DNA of 64,000 nt from Leptoclinus maculatus (taxonomy: Eukaryota; Chordata; Actinopteri; Perciformes; Stichaeidae): NCBI GenBank assembly GCA_032191485.1, contig JAVDOI010000004.1:19208943-19272942 (forward strand). The letters run 5' to 3'. Under the pieces are notes generated by a model. The model did no database searches and was not told the origin of the DNA. It was given only the letters and a program-made list of their open reading frames with translations. Of this stretch, positions 45,907 to 57,375 are shown piece after piece (within the stretch, counting starts at the first letter, position 1; every line of letters begins with the position of its first letter). A program made the position numbers and the translations under genes.

Positions 45907-48694
45907 TAAGGAGCAGTTACACACTCTTCTAAGGGGCCAGTACCATTGTGCAAGACTTGAGTATTCACAATTGGTTATGGGGGTCAAGCTGTACACTGCA
46001 GGATCCAAATTGTTGTAGTCAATGAAAAGATGTCCAGTAGAGCTTTACTACTCTTCCAGCAGTGACAATATGCCTAATGTCAAAGAACATGACTGATTGT
46101 TTTTACAGGCGCCTCTAAGGTTACCTCTGCGAAAAAAAAGGGCGTGATGAGTGAGCAGACTAACCACTATCAGAGTTGTTGCTGCGGCAGAATAAAGCCA
46201 ATACAGTTTTGCCCAATCTCTTTGCAGACCAGATGGATCTACAGTACAGGAAAAATCTGGTGCATTCTGGATGAAGGAGAACAGAGCTGCTTGTCTGGCA
46301 GGGTCCAGCAACAGACTGTGTTGATGATAGGAAAACATCCAAGAGATAAAATGTGTATTGTTTACATGTCAAGCTGCCAGTGGATGCAAATGCATAGGTT
46401 TAACATAAACCGCAATGAACATATTAAACACACTGCAAGTCACATCTATTTCAAAGTTTGCAGTTTCAAAGTACTAAAGTAGTAGCCCTACACAAGCAAT
46501 CATTGTTTTATTATCGTTTTGGTGAATTTAACACACTATAGAGGCTCTGTTGCAGCAAGTTTCCTACAAACAGGAGCTGTGTCATCGTGTAGGCAGAGAC
46601 ATAACAAATAGGCTAGAAAGACTATAATAATATGAACAGTTATTGTGTGTCATGTAATGTGTAAAGGTTAAGAGTCAGGTACAGTAGATATGTTCTCATG
46701 GTAGAATAATAAATGATATTGCTAATGATGATGCCTTAAATTATTGTGTTGCTTTTGGGAACTTTCTAAATGAAAAGATTATTCATTTAGACATCATCAA
46801 AGAAGTGTTTTAAACACATATTTCTTTCTTTTCAACCAGTGTTGTGACAGGCCAACAAAGACTTTTGAACACTTGCTGGTTCCCCTGGTGTGAAGGGTGA
46901 GAGGGTAGGATGGGGCACCAGTCAATCTTTCCCTCAATGGTACATTAGGCCCTTGCAGTGTTTAGTGGCACTTAAAAGTACAGCCCTGACCTTTCAACTG
47001 TGCTCTAATTACATTCATGTCCTGGGGTAGGCCGCAACCACAAAACAACCCATCGTCTTTTATGAACTCACCACTGGGACATTGTCCCAGCCGCCTGTCA
47101 CCTGGGATCTTGGCTGCCCCCGGTGATCCCCTCCTGCCGATCCCCTTGTATGTGAACAGAGCAGGCCCAGTTCAGCAATGCCACGGTTCTTTCTGTTAAG
47201 GCATCTGGCTGCTTTCACACGTCAGCCATATTGGCTCAAAACGGGGCACCCTTACCCAACTGGGTTTTTGGAGGTTTGTGGGTATCAGGGAGGCGGTCAG
47301 CAGCCAACCCGTGTCAGGCCCCATCAGCTCAGTGTGGGCATCTATAAAGGGAGCCGACATCTTTCATGGCCAGCGGGCTTTGGAGAATACAGGCTGGGAT
47401 TTCTGCCCAGCCCAAGGCTTCCTGCTCCCGAAATGCTTCACTGCACCCACTTTCTTTTCTAATCTAAAGGGGCCTATGTGGTGGTGGCGGTGGTGGGTAT
47501 ATTGGGGAGAGAACAACTCCCGACAAGTGGATTTTCTCAAACTGAATTGATTGACTCTGAGGTTTTTGGTGATGAGCTGTAATGTCCTTTTGTAGCTGTA
47601 GCCTTGACTTTGTGGGTTCTGCTGTAGTCAGCATAAAATGACTCCAGTACTTTATCAGCTATTAGCTTTCTATGCATGATTTTATTAAACTCCTCACCAT
47701 TGCCATTCAAAACAGTACAGTTCCCCACCACAACAAGTAGTGTTTCTAATTAGTGACATCTAAATAAGTGATTCTGTCGTTAGGGCAAGTTATGGCCAGC
47801 CGTCTCGGTTCACTTCATTTCATTGAAATGCTGGCAGCAGCTCGCTTTATCTGATAGTGTTATTTTTTTTATATCTGTCAAGACGCTGTGATCCATGAAA
47901 CTGGCAGCGATGGGTCCACACTGAGGAGTCACAGGGAGCCGACACAGATGGACTCTTCTACGAAAAGGTCAAATAGAGAAAACTGCGTGGAAGGTTTTCT
48001 TACAGTTTCATCAAATGAGTAAAATTGGATTCTAGGGCCTTGTGCACGTAACAGATACCACAAGGTGTTGTCAAAGCTGGTGAAAAGAAGGAAAGAGATG
48101 AGGAATGATGAGGCAGAGGTAGAGAGGCATACAAATGAGGCCTGGGCTGAGACAAAGAGATGAGGTAACGGTTTAGAAGAAAAGAGAGGGAATTAGTTTT
48201 AAAAGGAATACTTTAACACAATGCCAGATATGCATGAGACTGTTTATGCCTGTGTTTAAATTGAAAGCGACAATGCATGTGTTTGGGAAGTAGTGAGCAT
48301 ACAACTGGATAAATGACACTTGTATTATACTCCTGTAGTTGTGTAAGAGTTTGTAAACAGATGTTTTGATGTAGTCTCCTGTCCCCGGCCCTACCCCCAT
48401 TCATTTTTACTTCAATTCCTCAAAGATTTACTTTAGAAGTGTTGTTCAATAATTCAAGGTAACAAGGGTTAAGTCATTGATTTACAAATGGTCACTTTGT
48501 GAGTCAGTAATCCTTTAATGGATCTGAAGTGAGAAATATAATTGGGAAAGACAAGACAGCCACATCAACCAAATCATTTTAGGAAACTGACGGTGTAGGC
48601 CATCTCCAAAAACATTTGTAAAAACTGATACTTGAGACAATGTTGGCAATAATAAGACAATAATCCACATCTGTAAAATATTGGGTTTTCTGAA
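45907..48694. other. Unique DNA, no gene recognised
   Basis: The segment 47010-47470 is GC-richer than its surroundings but has few CpG and no recognisable exon. The rest is AT-rich. Confidence 0.45.
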
Positions 48695-48736
48695 GTATAT
48701 ATACAATATATATTTATATATATATATATATATATT
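48695..48736. repeat. (AT)n-rich array
   Basis: The TATATA-type array is interrupted by CA and TTT and is self-complementary. Confidence 0.88.
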
Positions 48737-48885
48737 TTAATTGTACAGTTTAAATATATTCAGAACATTTCAACCTAAATGTCCTTAAATTCTAGTATAA
48801 GAATGATAAAGTATAAACATTGAATTATTGATATTAATTAAATTATTAATAAAATGTGTAATATCAATAGGATTATTAACATTTA

Positions 48886-49743
48886 TTATTAAAAACAGGG
48901 CACCACCCTGGGCTCATGGACCAATATCCAAACTGTGGATTAAGTCTCAAAATTAGTGTTCACTCAAAATATCAATAGTTAAAGTACTGGAACGGTAAAG
49001 ATATGAATTTGAGCACTATAACAAAAAGCTATTATTACAACACATGTGAACCAAATTAATGTCATAAAACTGCTCTTTAAAACTATAACAGGGGTTATTT
49101 ATCTTTAACAATACTGATCAAAAAATCAATGATATTATAAATCTACAAGCAACAATACAATTACAAGCATACTACCTAAAACAACAACCAAATATTTAGC
49201 GGGGGAATAAGAAACACAATGGAGGCCATGCTTACATGCCACGTGTATATGAAATAAGCGTAATGGCGTATAAGTGTCTGTGAGTGTGGGTACGTCTGTG
49301 TGGGTTCATTTGAAAAGGACTTATAACTGATAAAGTACAGTTTACCGATTTAACTTGTGGTGGCGGATTTAAACACAACAAAGGTTAAACGGCAAGCTGA
49401 TTCTTGTCTGGCGGTGGAGAAAACACCAAATGTCGACTTGAAGAATCCGGAAATTCTGTGGTCTTCCTTCTGCAGGTTAAAGGGGCGGAGCACGAGGCCG
49501 TTTCTCCTTCAGGATCCAAGTGTGTTCTTGAACACAAAAACAGTCTGTTGTTCGACCAGCGAATTAGGACTATTTACTATGGTGGATGGTGCATGGATGG
49601 CGCAGAGTGAAGGTATGCACCGGTCTTTGTAGTCTTGGTGAAGTCACAGCCGTGTCAAAGGGACTCCCTGGGGTTCCCGTGGATCTCGTCCAATGAGGCA
49701 CCCGTGTTGTGGTTTGGCGCGGATTTCACAATCTAGGCTTTCA
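48886..49743. mobile_element. Probable LTR-type retroelement repeat remnant
   Basis: The block starts with ACAGGGCACCACCCTGG, continues through AAGTCTCAAAATTAGTGT, GAATTTGAGCACTA, AAAAGCTATTATTA and ACATAAAACTGCTC-like words, and ends with GTGGATCTCGTCCAATGAGG and TTCACAATCTAGGCTTTCA. From memory these words, in this order, belong to a repeat common in teleosts that I associate with LTR retroelements. The right third is CpG-richer than the surroundings, as in a younger repeat. I see no polymerase, protease or envelope coding sequence, no second LTR and no clear target duplication, so it would be a solo LTR or a fragment. The orientation was not established. A TG...CA reading from 49743 leftward on the minus strand is possible. 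Confidence 0.45.
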
Positions 49744-50015
49744 AAATGACATGCAGGCCTCGCTCTTTGTTTCAACCACATGGTAAAGTCCCAACAGCTC
49801 TACTGCAACCATAATAAGATTGTACCATGGTTTCCTCCTTATCATTTTACTGGATTCCAGTATCCTATCAATCACACACATTGTATTAAACATGACTTGG
49901 ATCCCTTGTTGGCTTTTAACAATAGAAATGTAATACGTGGTAGCCACAGGATGTAAAATACTGCCCCTGTCTCTCTTTCATGTTACATTCTTCCGCTTTC
50001 CTTTTGGCGAGGGAG

Positions 50016-50039
50016 TATATCACATTTTGGTGTGATATA
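50016..50039. repeat. 9-bp inverted repeat, 6-nt loop
   Basis: The arms are TATATCACA and TGTGATATA, separated by TTTTGG. Confidence 0.85.
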
Positions 50040-50111
50040 TGAGACTCTGCTTAGAGGCTCCAAAATTCTTTTGAAAATGATTTTAATAGTAGCCCGTGGA
50101 TCTCAGACTTC

Positions 50112-50140
50112 CAAAGCCAGATAGTCCCTATCTGGCTTTG
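50112..50140. repeat. Perfect 13-bp inverted repeat, 3-nt loop
   Basis: CAAAGCCAGATAG and its exact complement CTATCTGGCTTTG are separated by TCC. There is no T run after it and no further pairing outward, so it does not look like a microRNA precursor. It may be a recent local inverted duplication. Confidence 0.92.
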
Positions 50141-51023
50141 CAATTAGGGAGAATCAGATCATTTAGAAGGCTGTTGTGGTGTTTGAATGCTGTAATGGGT
50201 GCTTACTGATCATTGCCTCAAAACCTTTTCTTTTTACAAATGCATTCATCTTTTTTATGGCATTGGGGAGAAAAAGTGACAGAGATAGTGCTTCTCTCTA
50301 TGGGCTTTAATGATATATAAGCACAGTACAATACTCAGTTTTAACCATTATTTATCTAAGGGGGAATTAAAGTGCGTACATAGTTTTAGTCTTGGTGCTT
50401 TCCAAAGGTTGAAGCAGCCTTAACTAATTAAGCCCCCTATATGAAAACACAATGAATATTTATAGAGCAGAAAATCCATTTAAATATGTTACCCTTAGTT
50501 TCCTTGCAGACACTGCCTTAGTAAATTGTACCCGTTCATTATGTTACTTTCTCTATCAGGCGTTTCACTTGGGGAATCTTTGACACATTGTTTTGGAGTT
50601 GCGGGAAAGAATGAAAATAGATTGTTGCTTAATTAATCAGAGAGCACATAATTACTCTAGTTTTCGGGCTTCCAACCAAACCCGAGAAAAACAAGGAAAA
50701 CATCAAAATCTACTCATGTGCAGCTCTCTTAATAATGGAACAATTATACTGTGATCTCCTTCATCACCAAAGATTCATCATATATCAAGGTTTTCTAAGA
50801 CCTCTGTGAATAGGTAGTAGCATTATCCATACATTAAAGCATTGATTATTAGAAAATGAAGTACCAAGAAAATAGAAACTTTTGACAGCATTTAGTGTTT
50901 TACTAATTTTCCAGTTTCTTTCCCTACCTCCTTTCATAGAAAAAATAACCGAACCCATTTTGATGAGGATGCATTTTTTACCTTGATAATTCTATACAAT
51001 TCAAGCTCTGTTTAGGGCCAGCT

Positions 51024-51025
<2 letters not shown>

Positions 51026-51084
<59 letters not shown>
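51026..51084 (+). repeat. (GT)29 microsatellite
   Basis: This is about 59 bp of uninterrupted GT. Confidence 0.96.
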
Positions 51085-51085
<1 letters not shown>

Positions 51086-52351
51086 GGTTGGTTTTCATCT
51101 ACTCTTCTTTAAGAAAAGCATGAAATTCAGCCTTCAAAATATCAGGCAATAGTCCTTAATGAAAATGTTTGACATAGAAGGATCTACACATAAAACACTC
51201 ATCTTGGTGTTTGTATCCCCATTCAATGCGGCTCATGTTCCTCACACACAAAACTGAAGACTATTTGTTGGAAAAAACTCCACCCACCCATCACTTGTCG
51301 GGACACTGACAACACGTACACCCACTTAGTCTGTGTGTCCGCTTGTCTTGGCAGTGGGTCACATTCCTGGGTGCACCCTAAGGTGGGTAGGGAAGACGAG
51401 ACGGACACACGAGGAGAGAAGCGTTGATAGAAAAGACAGGAGGTTGGTGAATAGGAGCCCTGATCAAACTGAGATACATAAACCCATTCGTAGTCGTACC
51501 AGCTGCTGGGACATTAGTACATGTCACTGCTTAACATAGGGGACCAAAATGTTATGGTGAGAAGTGTTTTTGTACACAGCTTGACGATGGAAATGATGGG
51601 TATGATGACGACAAGAGTGGCAGTGATGATAATGTAGACAAAGGTGCTGATTTATGCCAACATAATGATCACCAAGGAGGTACAGTGATGAAACATGCCG
51701 TTGCACTTCACTGTAACTGAATCGGCAGATGATTGATCCCAACAACAGATAATTTGTACACATAAAAATCAACCACTGTCTGCTGAGTAGAGTGTCAGCT
51801 GAACCCTTACACACTCTCTATTGAAGTGGCTGTCTTTCTATTTATAGTAATACTTCAGTTATATTTACTCCCAAAGAACAGATGCAGAGATATATTCCAG
51901 GTTTAAATGTTACGTGGTGAAATAGAAAAATAAATGTGACAGGAGCAAAGGTATTTGTTTGTGGCATGTAATCATTGGAGATGTGCAGAACTGTCTAGTG
52001 TCTGAGACATAACACACCATGACCACCACCATCAACTCTGTGTGTTTCTGGAAAACAACGAGGCCGGCTTTTGGCATATTCACCACATTTGCATTTGTTA
52101 ACATGCACACGCTAAATGTATATGTGTGTTTGGCAGAAGTAATTGCCTCCTACTCTCTATTTCCATCAAATAAACCAGAGAGAACAGACAGTGTGTGCCG
52201 TCATCTCACATCACTATTAGCTGATAAAGGGACTTGGGGCCCCTCTGCCATGTATCATTAATGAGTTAACGCATGGTGCGCCACTGTTGCAGCTGTAAGC
52301 CAGCAGCCCAGAGAGTGTGTGGGTGGAGGGTGCAGCGTGCGGGAGGAGGAT
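51085..52351. other. Unique DNA, no gene recognised
   Basis: No assignable open frame is present. The last 100 bases become G-rich. Confidence 0.45.
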
Positions 52352-52364
52352 GGGGGGGGGGGGG
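52352..52364 (+). repeat. Poly-G run (13)
   Basis: Thirteen G residues follow the G-rich sequence GGGAGGAGGAT. Confidence 0.93.
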
Positions 52365-52614
52365 ATTATAACACCTGCCTTGTAACTCGCCTGGGCTCTC
52401 TCTTGGCTCCGTTCCACACTGGGGTCAGCTTGTCTGCTAATCTGCTAATATGGTGGATATAATTGCGATTGAATGGTCGGCAGCGTCGTGTGTCATGGGG
52501 AAGCAGTTGTTCTTCCCCATTGCCAATGTTGTGGTACCCAATCAGAGGTAATCATCGCCATCGAACCGCTCAGCCTAATGGAATCCGATGGGTTTTAATT
52601 CATACACCTGGCTG

Positions 52615-52658
<44 letters not shown>
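52615..52658 (+). repeat. (TG)22 microsatellite
   Basis: This is a pure TG array. Poly-CV and poly-HT open frames across it are artefacts. Confidence 0.96.
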
Positions 52659-52659
<1 letters not shown>

Positions 52660-52990
52660 CCTGCTTGGCAAGTATGTGCGTACATTTAAATGATTGTGTT
52701 ATTGTGCACCTGTTGTTGGGCCTCTGGTGGATTTGCATATATACACTTGTGTGTGCGTGTGTTTCTGTTTCTGTTTCTATGAGCTTGTATGTAAATGCAC
52801 AGACACTATGGAAGTGTCTCCGTCTGTAAACGTGCTTTTCTGTATATCCTATAACTGTGTGTCTGTCTTTTTGAATATATTTGTATATATATGTGTAAAA
52901 GTCCATATATATCATCAATATCTGATTGCGTACAGTACTTTTGTGTCAGTTTATGTGTGCACCTGCTAGTGTAGGTGCGTGTCTGTTTCG

Positions 52991-52991
<1 letters not shown>

Positions 52992-53033
<42 letters not shown>
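52992..53033 (+). repeat. (TG)21 microsatellite
   Basis: This second long TG array lies 330 bp after the first. The DNA between them is also TG-rich. Confidence 0.96.
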
Positions 53034-53034
<1 letters not shown>

Positions 53035-53190
53035 CCCTCTGTGTGTCCGAGCCAACACCATGAATCAGTAGAGTTGGCCGTAGCAGAGACGAGCAAAGCG
53101 GGATTAAGAGCATCCTCATTCTGGCTAGACGAGAGTCTCTGTTGCTCTTGGGAGACATGGCAACAGAGGGAGAAGGAAAAAAGAGAACAA

Positions 53191-53420
53191 ACCCTCCTCC
53201 TATTTCTTCTGCTTCTGTCATCTCTTCTCTCTCACAGTGTTGCTCTCTCTCTTCTTCTTCCACTTCGTCTTCTTTGCAGCTCTCTTTGCAGCTCCATTTC
53301 TTCTTTCTTTCTTTCTTTCTTTCAATGTCCTGTCTTATGCTGCCCTCCCTCCCCTCTACCTCTGAACACTAGCTGCTCCTTATTTCTCTCTCCTCTCTCT
53401 CCCTCTGTCTCTGTGCCGCA
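53191..53420 (+). repeat. Pyrimidine-rich tract with (TTTC)n
   Basis: About 230 bases are dominated by TCT and TTC words, including about six TTTC units at 53299-53323. The tract ends in CTCTGTCTCTGTGCCGCAG, which has the form of a strong 3' splice site. Long open frames through it reflect composition. Confidence 0.85.
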
Positions 53421-53421
53421 G

Positions 53422-56400
53422 CGAGGAGTTGCTGGCACAGGGGGATGGCAGAAGGCCCTTTGTGAAGTTCAAGGCAGTTTTGAGATTTCAGCAAGTTCCA
53501 GGAGGTTCATTAAGAAAGCTTTTTCCATGAAGAGAACTGTCCAACTCTGAGCAGAGGGAACTGGACCAACTTGCACTCGGGTGATATGGATCTTTAAGTT
53601 CTAATATCAATACTGGCCATTATTCTATAAACAAAGACATAATATTTGCTCATTATTTCATTCCTGGAAGAAAAAGTCCCTGATGGAATTCTTTTGTAGG
53701 TTGGCAACCTCTTAAAAGCAGTTCATTTAAAACTTCTTATTTCAGTTTCCCGTGTATATAAGCGTATTCTGCTCATTAATAAAATATAACCATTGAATTT
53801 GTGATGTGAAATCTGTAGTTTTTCTTAATCAGAGGATTCTTTTAAGTCACATGGAGCTTAAATGCTTGTGAACGCTTGTTAATTGAACTAATCTTTATGC
53901 ACAAAGTCATTTTGTTATCAGTCAGTGGAGCAGTGCCTGGTCACTAATGTATTACAAATTAATTGATGTATGATTTGTAACTGTGAGATGGAGTGGTGGA
54001 ATTCCACAGACTGATGTTTCTTCCTCACAGAATAGTTGTTAAAATGGATGATCAGTATGGGATGGGTTTTACAGCTGGTTGAGTAAATTCATACGCTCAC
54101 ATTTTCATATCGGCAAAAAAGAGGCAACCCTGAATAGTATTTATCTGATACATATCTGATATAAAAACCACCCACTGAAAAAACATATAAACATAAACAT
54201 GAAAACACACAGAGCAAGGCCTGCGTTCTTAAAAGCAACAAACAAGAAAAAAGAATGGCAAGAAGCCAGACACAAACATTGCCAGGAATTCACAGACTTT
54301 GCATACAAATTTAATATATTTACACAATCACCGCATGCTCGCTTTATTCACACAGTTGTCGGATGACATGAGTATCTCCAGATGTCTGCAACATTGACAA
54401 ATATTCACATATTTTAAACAAGCCCCCACTGTCTTTGAAGTCTTGTTAAAACAGGGTCCCACACTTCACAACAGACACTTTGTCACACTCAAGCTGAGGC
54501 TCCAGTATTTGGTCATGCAACACGAACACGTGTATACAAACACAGGAACACTCACGTAAGAGCAGAGTTATGTTAACACTTCTCAGATGCATGGATCAGA
54601 TTTCTCTCTGTAAAGTGGACTTCCAATACGAGGTCAGAGGCCTTCAGTATTCAGTAGCTTTGATTGCCACCAAGTTCACTGCTGACACTGTTCCAAAGAA
54701 GGCAACGACAGAAAGGAAGAAAAGCACTCTTTGCTAGCAGCAGCAGTGCCATCTCCTGTTTTAGCTGCTTATATTTTTTTTCCTCTGACTTACCAGGAGG
54801 TTGTCGTTTGGTTTTAGTTTCACCCCAGGCTGCTTCTTTCATAAACTCTCTCCGATCACTGCGGACATTCGATCACACTCCCGTCTTTGCGTCTGTCTCC
54901 CAGTGTGTCCATCTGTCTCGGTTCCAGCCTTATACTCTTATACGCACATTCCATATGGCGACAGTAGTAACACAAGATGTTTTTGCACATGAGGGTGACA
55001 CTGAAATTTATGCGGATAATGCACGATGACCTCAGAGCCACAGCAACTTGCAGCGTTTGATTAACTGCCCAGCCTACTGTTTGGATTCAACAGCAGTAGG
55101 AAAGGGGACATTTCACTGTAAACCAGTCTAGATTTTACTCTCCGGGGTTCTTTATTGCCATTCTACTTAAAATGAACTAAGAACCAATTTTCAGTTTGCA
55201 GCACTTTTTCAAAAGTTAAAAACCTAATACAAAAAAATGCACTCAAAGCGTGGCTGTAAAAACTATGCATTTATTCAGCAAGGAGAGCTCATGGCATCGC
55301 TCCTGATGGCCCCAGTGGATGTTGGTGATTGTTTTGAATAGCCAATATATCAGAGGCAATTGCCCTGTAATGTAATTGGCTGATAATGGCATCATGACAT
55401 CATCTGCAGCCCGCCTCTGGGCAGGACTGAGAATCAGTTTTATTGTGCATGGAGTAGTACTGCACAGGGACTGAGGGTAAATTGAATTAAGTCCGTACTG
55501 TTAACAATTTCAGTAAAATGAATCCACTCAACTTATTGTAAGCCTCGGCATTTCTATTAATGAAAGAAAAACACTCCTTCTAAGACTTCTGCTTTGCATA
55601 ATGAGATTTTCCACATTACATCTCTTGATTCAATTTACGGAAATACATTTCCTTATAATATAATTCTTAATTATCACAAGACTTTCCTCCCTTCAGTGGG
55701 TGTGCGTGGAACAGACCATCACCCAGAGAAACAGAGTTCGGATCACTGTAAATGTTTAATTCAGGTTTGCGTACAGTGCAAGGAGATCCTCTACCTCTGT
55801 GTCTTGGACTGCAACTGGAGTCCGCTCTCTAATTGAATGAGATGGCCTGGAGCGTGAGTCATAGGTCACAAGTTCAAACAACTGTCACCTTTTGGCTATA
55901 ACTCTCTCTACCTACCTAATTACCTCACTCTTCCTTTCCTTTAGAGATATCATTTTATAAAGAAGAACCGACGGACCGTTATTGATCTGTGACACTTCAA
56001 GAAAATAGATGTGCTTCTGTACTTGTCTCGCTACCTCCGCCAGAAAAGGCTGATTGGTGTTTGCTGCTTTCACCTCACTCTTCCAGTTTCGTATTGTGCT
56101 TTTCCGTCTTATACAGCTCGGGTGCAGCCATGCACATAAAGAGAGACCAAGGCTCGCTCCAGAGCTGTTTAAAAAAAGGAGAAAGTGGGCAAAGAAGAAT
56201 TGAAGCTGATGTAGCCATACGATTACAGACCTCACAATTTGTAATAACCAAAAATTGACCTTTAATTTCCATCCCTGAGTGAGTTACTTCTTGCCTGGAC
56301 TGAGAGGGTATAGCTCTGGCTAGCACAAAAAGGCACGCGGAAAAAGAGAAAAATAAAACTTAAATTGAGAGAATGGTCTAACTGTTTGCTGTATACAGAG

Positions 56401-57040
56401 AAAGGAGTGAAGACAGAAAAAAAGAGAACATAATCATCAGCTAATTGAAGAGGGAGAAATTGAGTGTGGGAGGGAGAGGGCGAGAGTTTAAGGGCTTATT
56501 ATGTCATTGTGGAAGTCGGCTGGGACAGCACAAGAGGTCTCGGGCCAATTGCTTTCTGGGTAGCAGCAACCACCCCACCCCATCCCCTCCCTGCCTCCCT
56601 TTGAAAACACCCCCACTCGCCTAAGCCTCTTGTCACAGGTGAAGGAGTCGCGGAATAATTACCTCTGTTGCTTAGATGCTCGCTCTCCCTGCTGAAGACA
56701 TTTCAAACGTTCATTTCCATGTTCATTGCAGTTTGGCCCAGGAGAAAACACCTGCCGTGATTCTAAGCTACTGTTTTTTTTTTTCAGTGGGTCCCTATAA
56801 CTCTGCCATTCCACCCACTTGGTAGTTCACCCAGTTCAGAGGTAATTACATCTTAACGTTGAACTTGATAGGATGTGAAGATGGCTGAAGGGAAATAAGA
56901 AGGGGTGGCCAGGTGGAAAAGAGCCAATTTCTTTGAAGGTCGGGAGCACATTTCTTTCACTCAAGTCACTTTAAAAGTCAAGAGGGCACACATTCGTGAC
57001 TAAATAGGCTGTATTTCTGGCTCATGTATATATGTGTAAG
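53422..57040. other. Unique DNA, possible exon start, no gene recognised
   Basis: Immediately after the acceptor-like site, a frame from 53423 stays open for 35 codons to TGA at 53528-53530. Its product is not recognisable and no donor site is obvious. The rest is AT-rich. About 56500-56800 is GC-richer with a GAATAATTACC core and may be regulatory. Confidence 0.4.
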
Positions 57041-57059
57041 TGTGTGTGTGTGTGTGTGT
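57041..57059 (+). repeat. (TG)n microsatellite
   Basis: About nine TG units abut the dispersed repeat that follows. Confidence 0.9.
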
Positions 57060-57375
57060 TGGCATGTATTAGCCATGTTGTGGGGACATGTATCTTTTTA
57101 CACAGTCAAAACGTGGGAACTCGCCTTCCTTTTGTGGACCAAATGCAAGTTCCCATAACGTAAATGTTATTATGTAATATTAGTATATTATTATCACATG
57201 TTAAGGTGAAGACTTGGTTTAATTAAGGTTAGGTTTAGGTTAAGGTAAGTGTGAGGTTTAGGATTAGGAAAGTAGCGGTTATGGTTAAATTTAGGGTAGT
57301 TCTCCAGGAAATGAATATAAGTCAATGTGATGTGCTCTCAGGTAATGGAAACACCATCTGTGTGTGTGTGCGCGT
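57060..57375 (+). repeat. Dispersed fish repeat of TGTGGGGACA type
   Basis: The ordered words TTGTGGGGACATGTATC, GTGGGAACTCGCCTTCC, GGACCAAATGCAAGTTCCC, ATAACGTAAATG, GGTTAGGTTTAGGTTAAGG, GTAGCGGTTATGGTTAA and CCAGGAAATGAATATAAGTC match a repeat that I remember as frequent in fish and flanked by (TG)n. Here both sides carry TG arrays (57041-57059 and 57359-57370). There is no coding content and the class is unassigned. Confidence 0.65.

Larger units (their letters stand above)
49744..51025. other. Unique DNA with two short inverted repeats
   Basis: There is no recognisable gene. Two hairpin-forming sequences lie at 50016-50039 and 50112-50140. Confidence 0.45.

Noticed and set aside
50112..50140. 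MicroRNA hairpin
   Set aside because: The stem is only 13 bp with a 3-base loop and no outward pairing, unlike a microRNA precursor.
52975..53550. 191-codon open frame, the longest in the window
   Set aside because: It is kept open by the TG array (valine-cysteine repeats) and the pyrimidine tract (leucine/serine runs). Neither part resembles a protein family.
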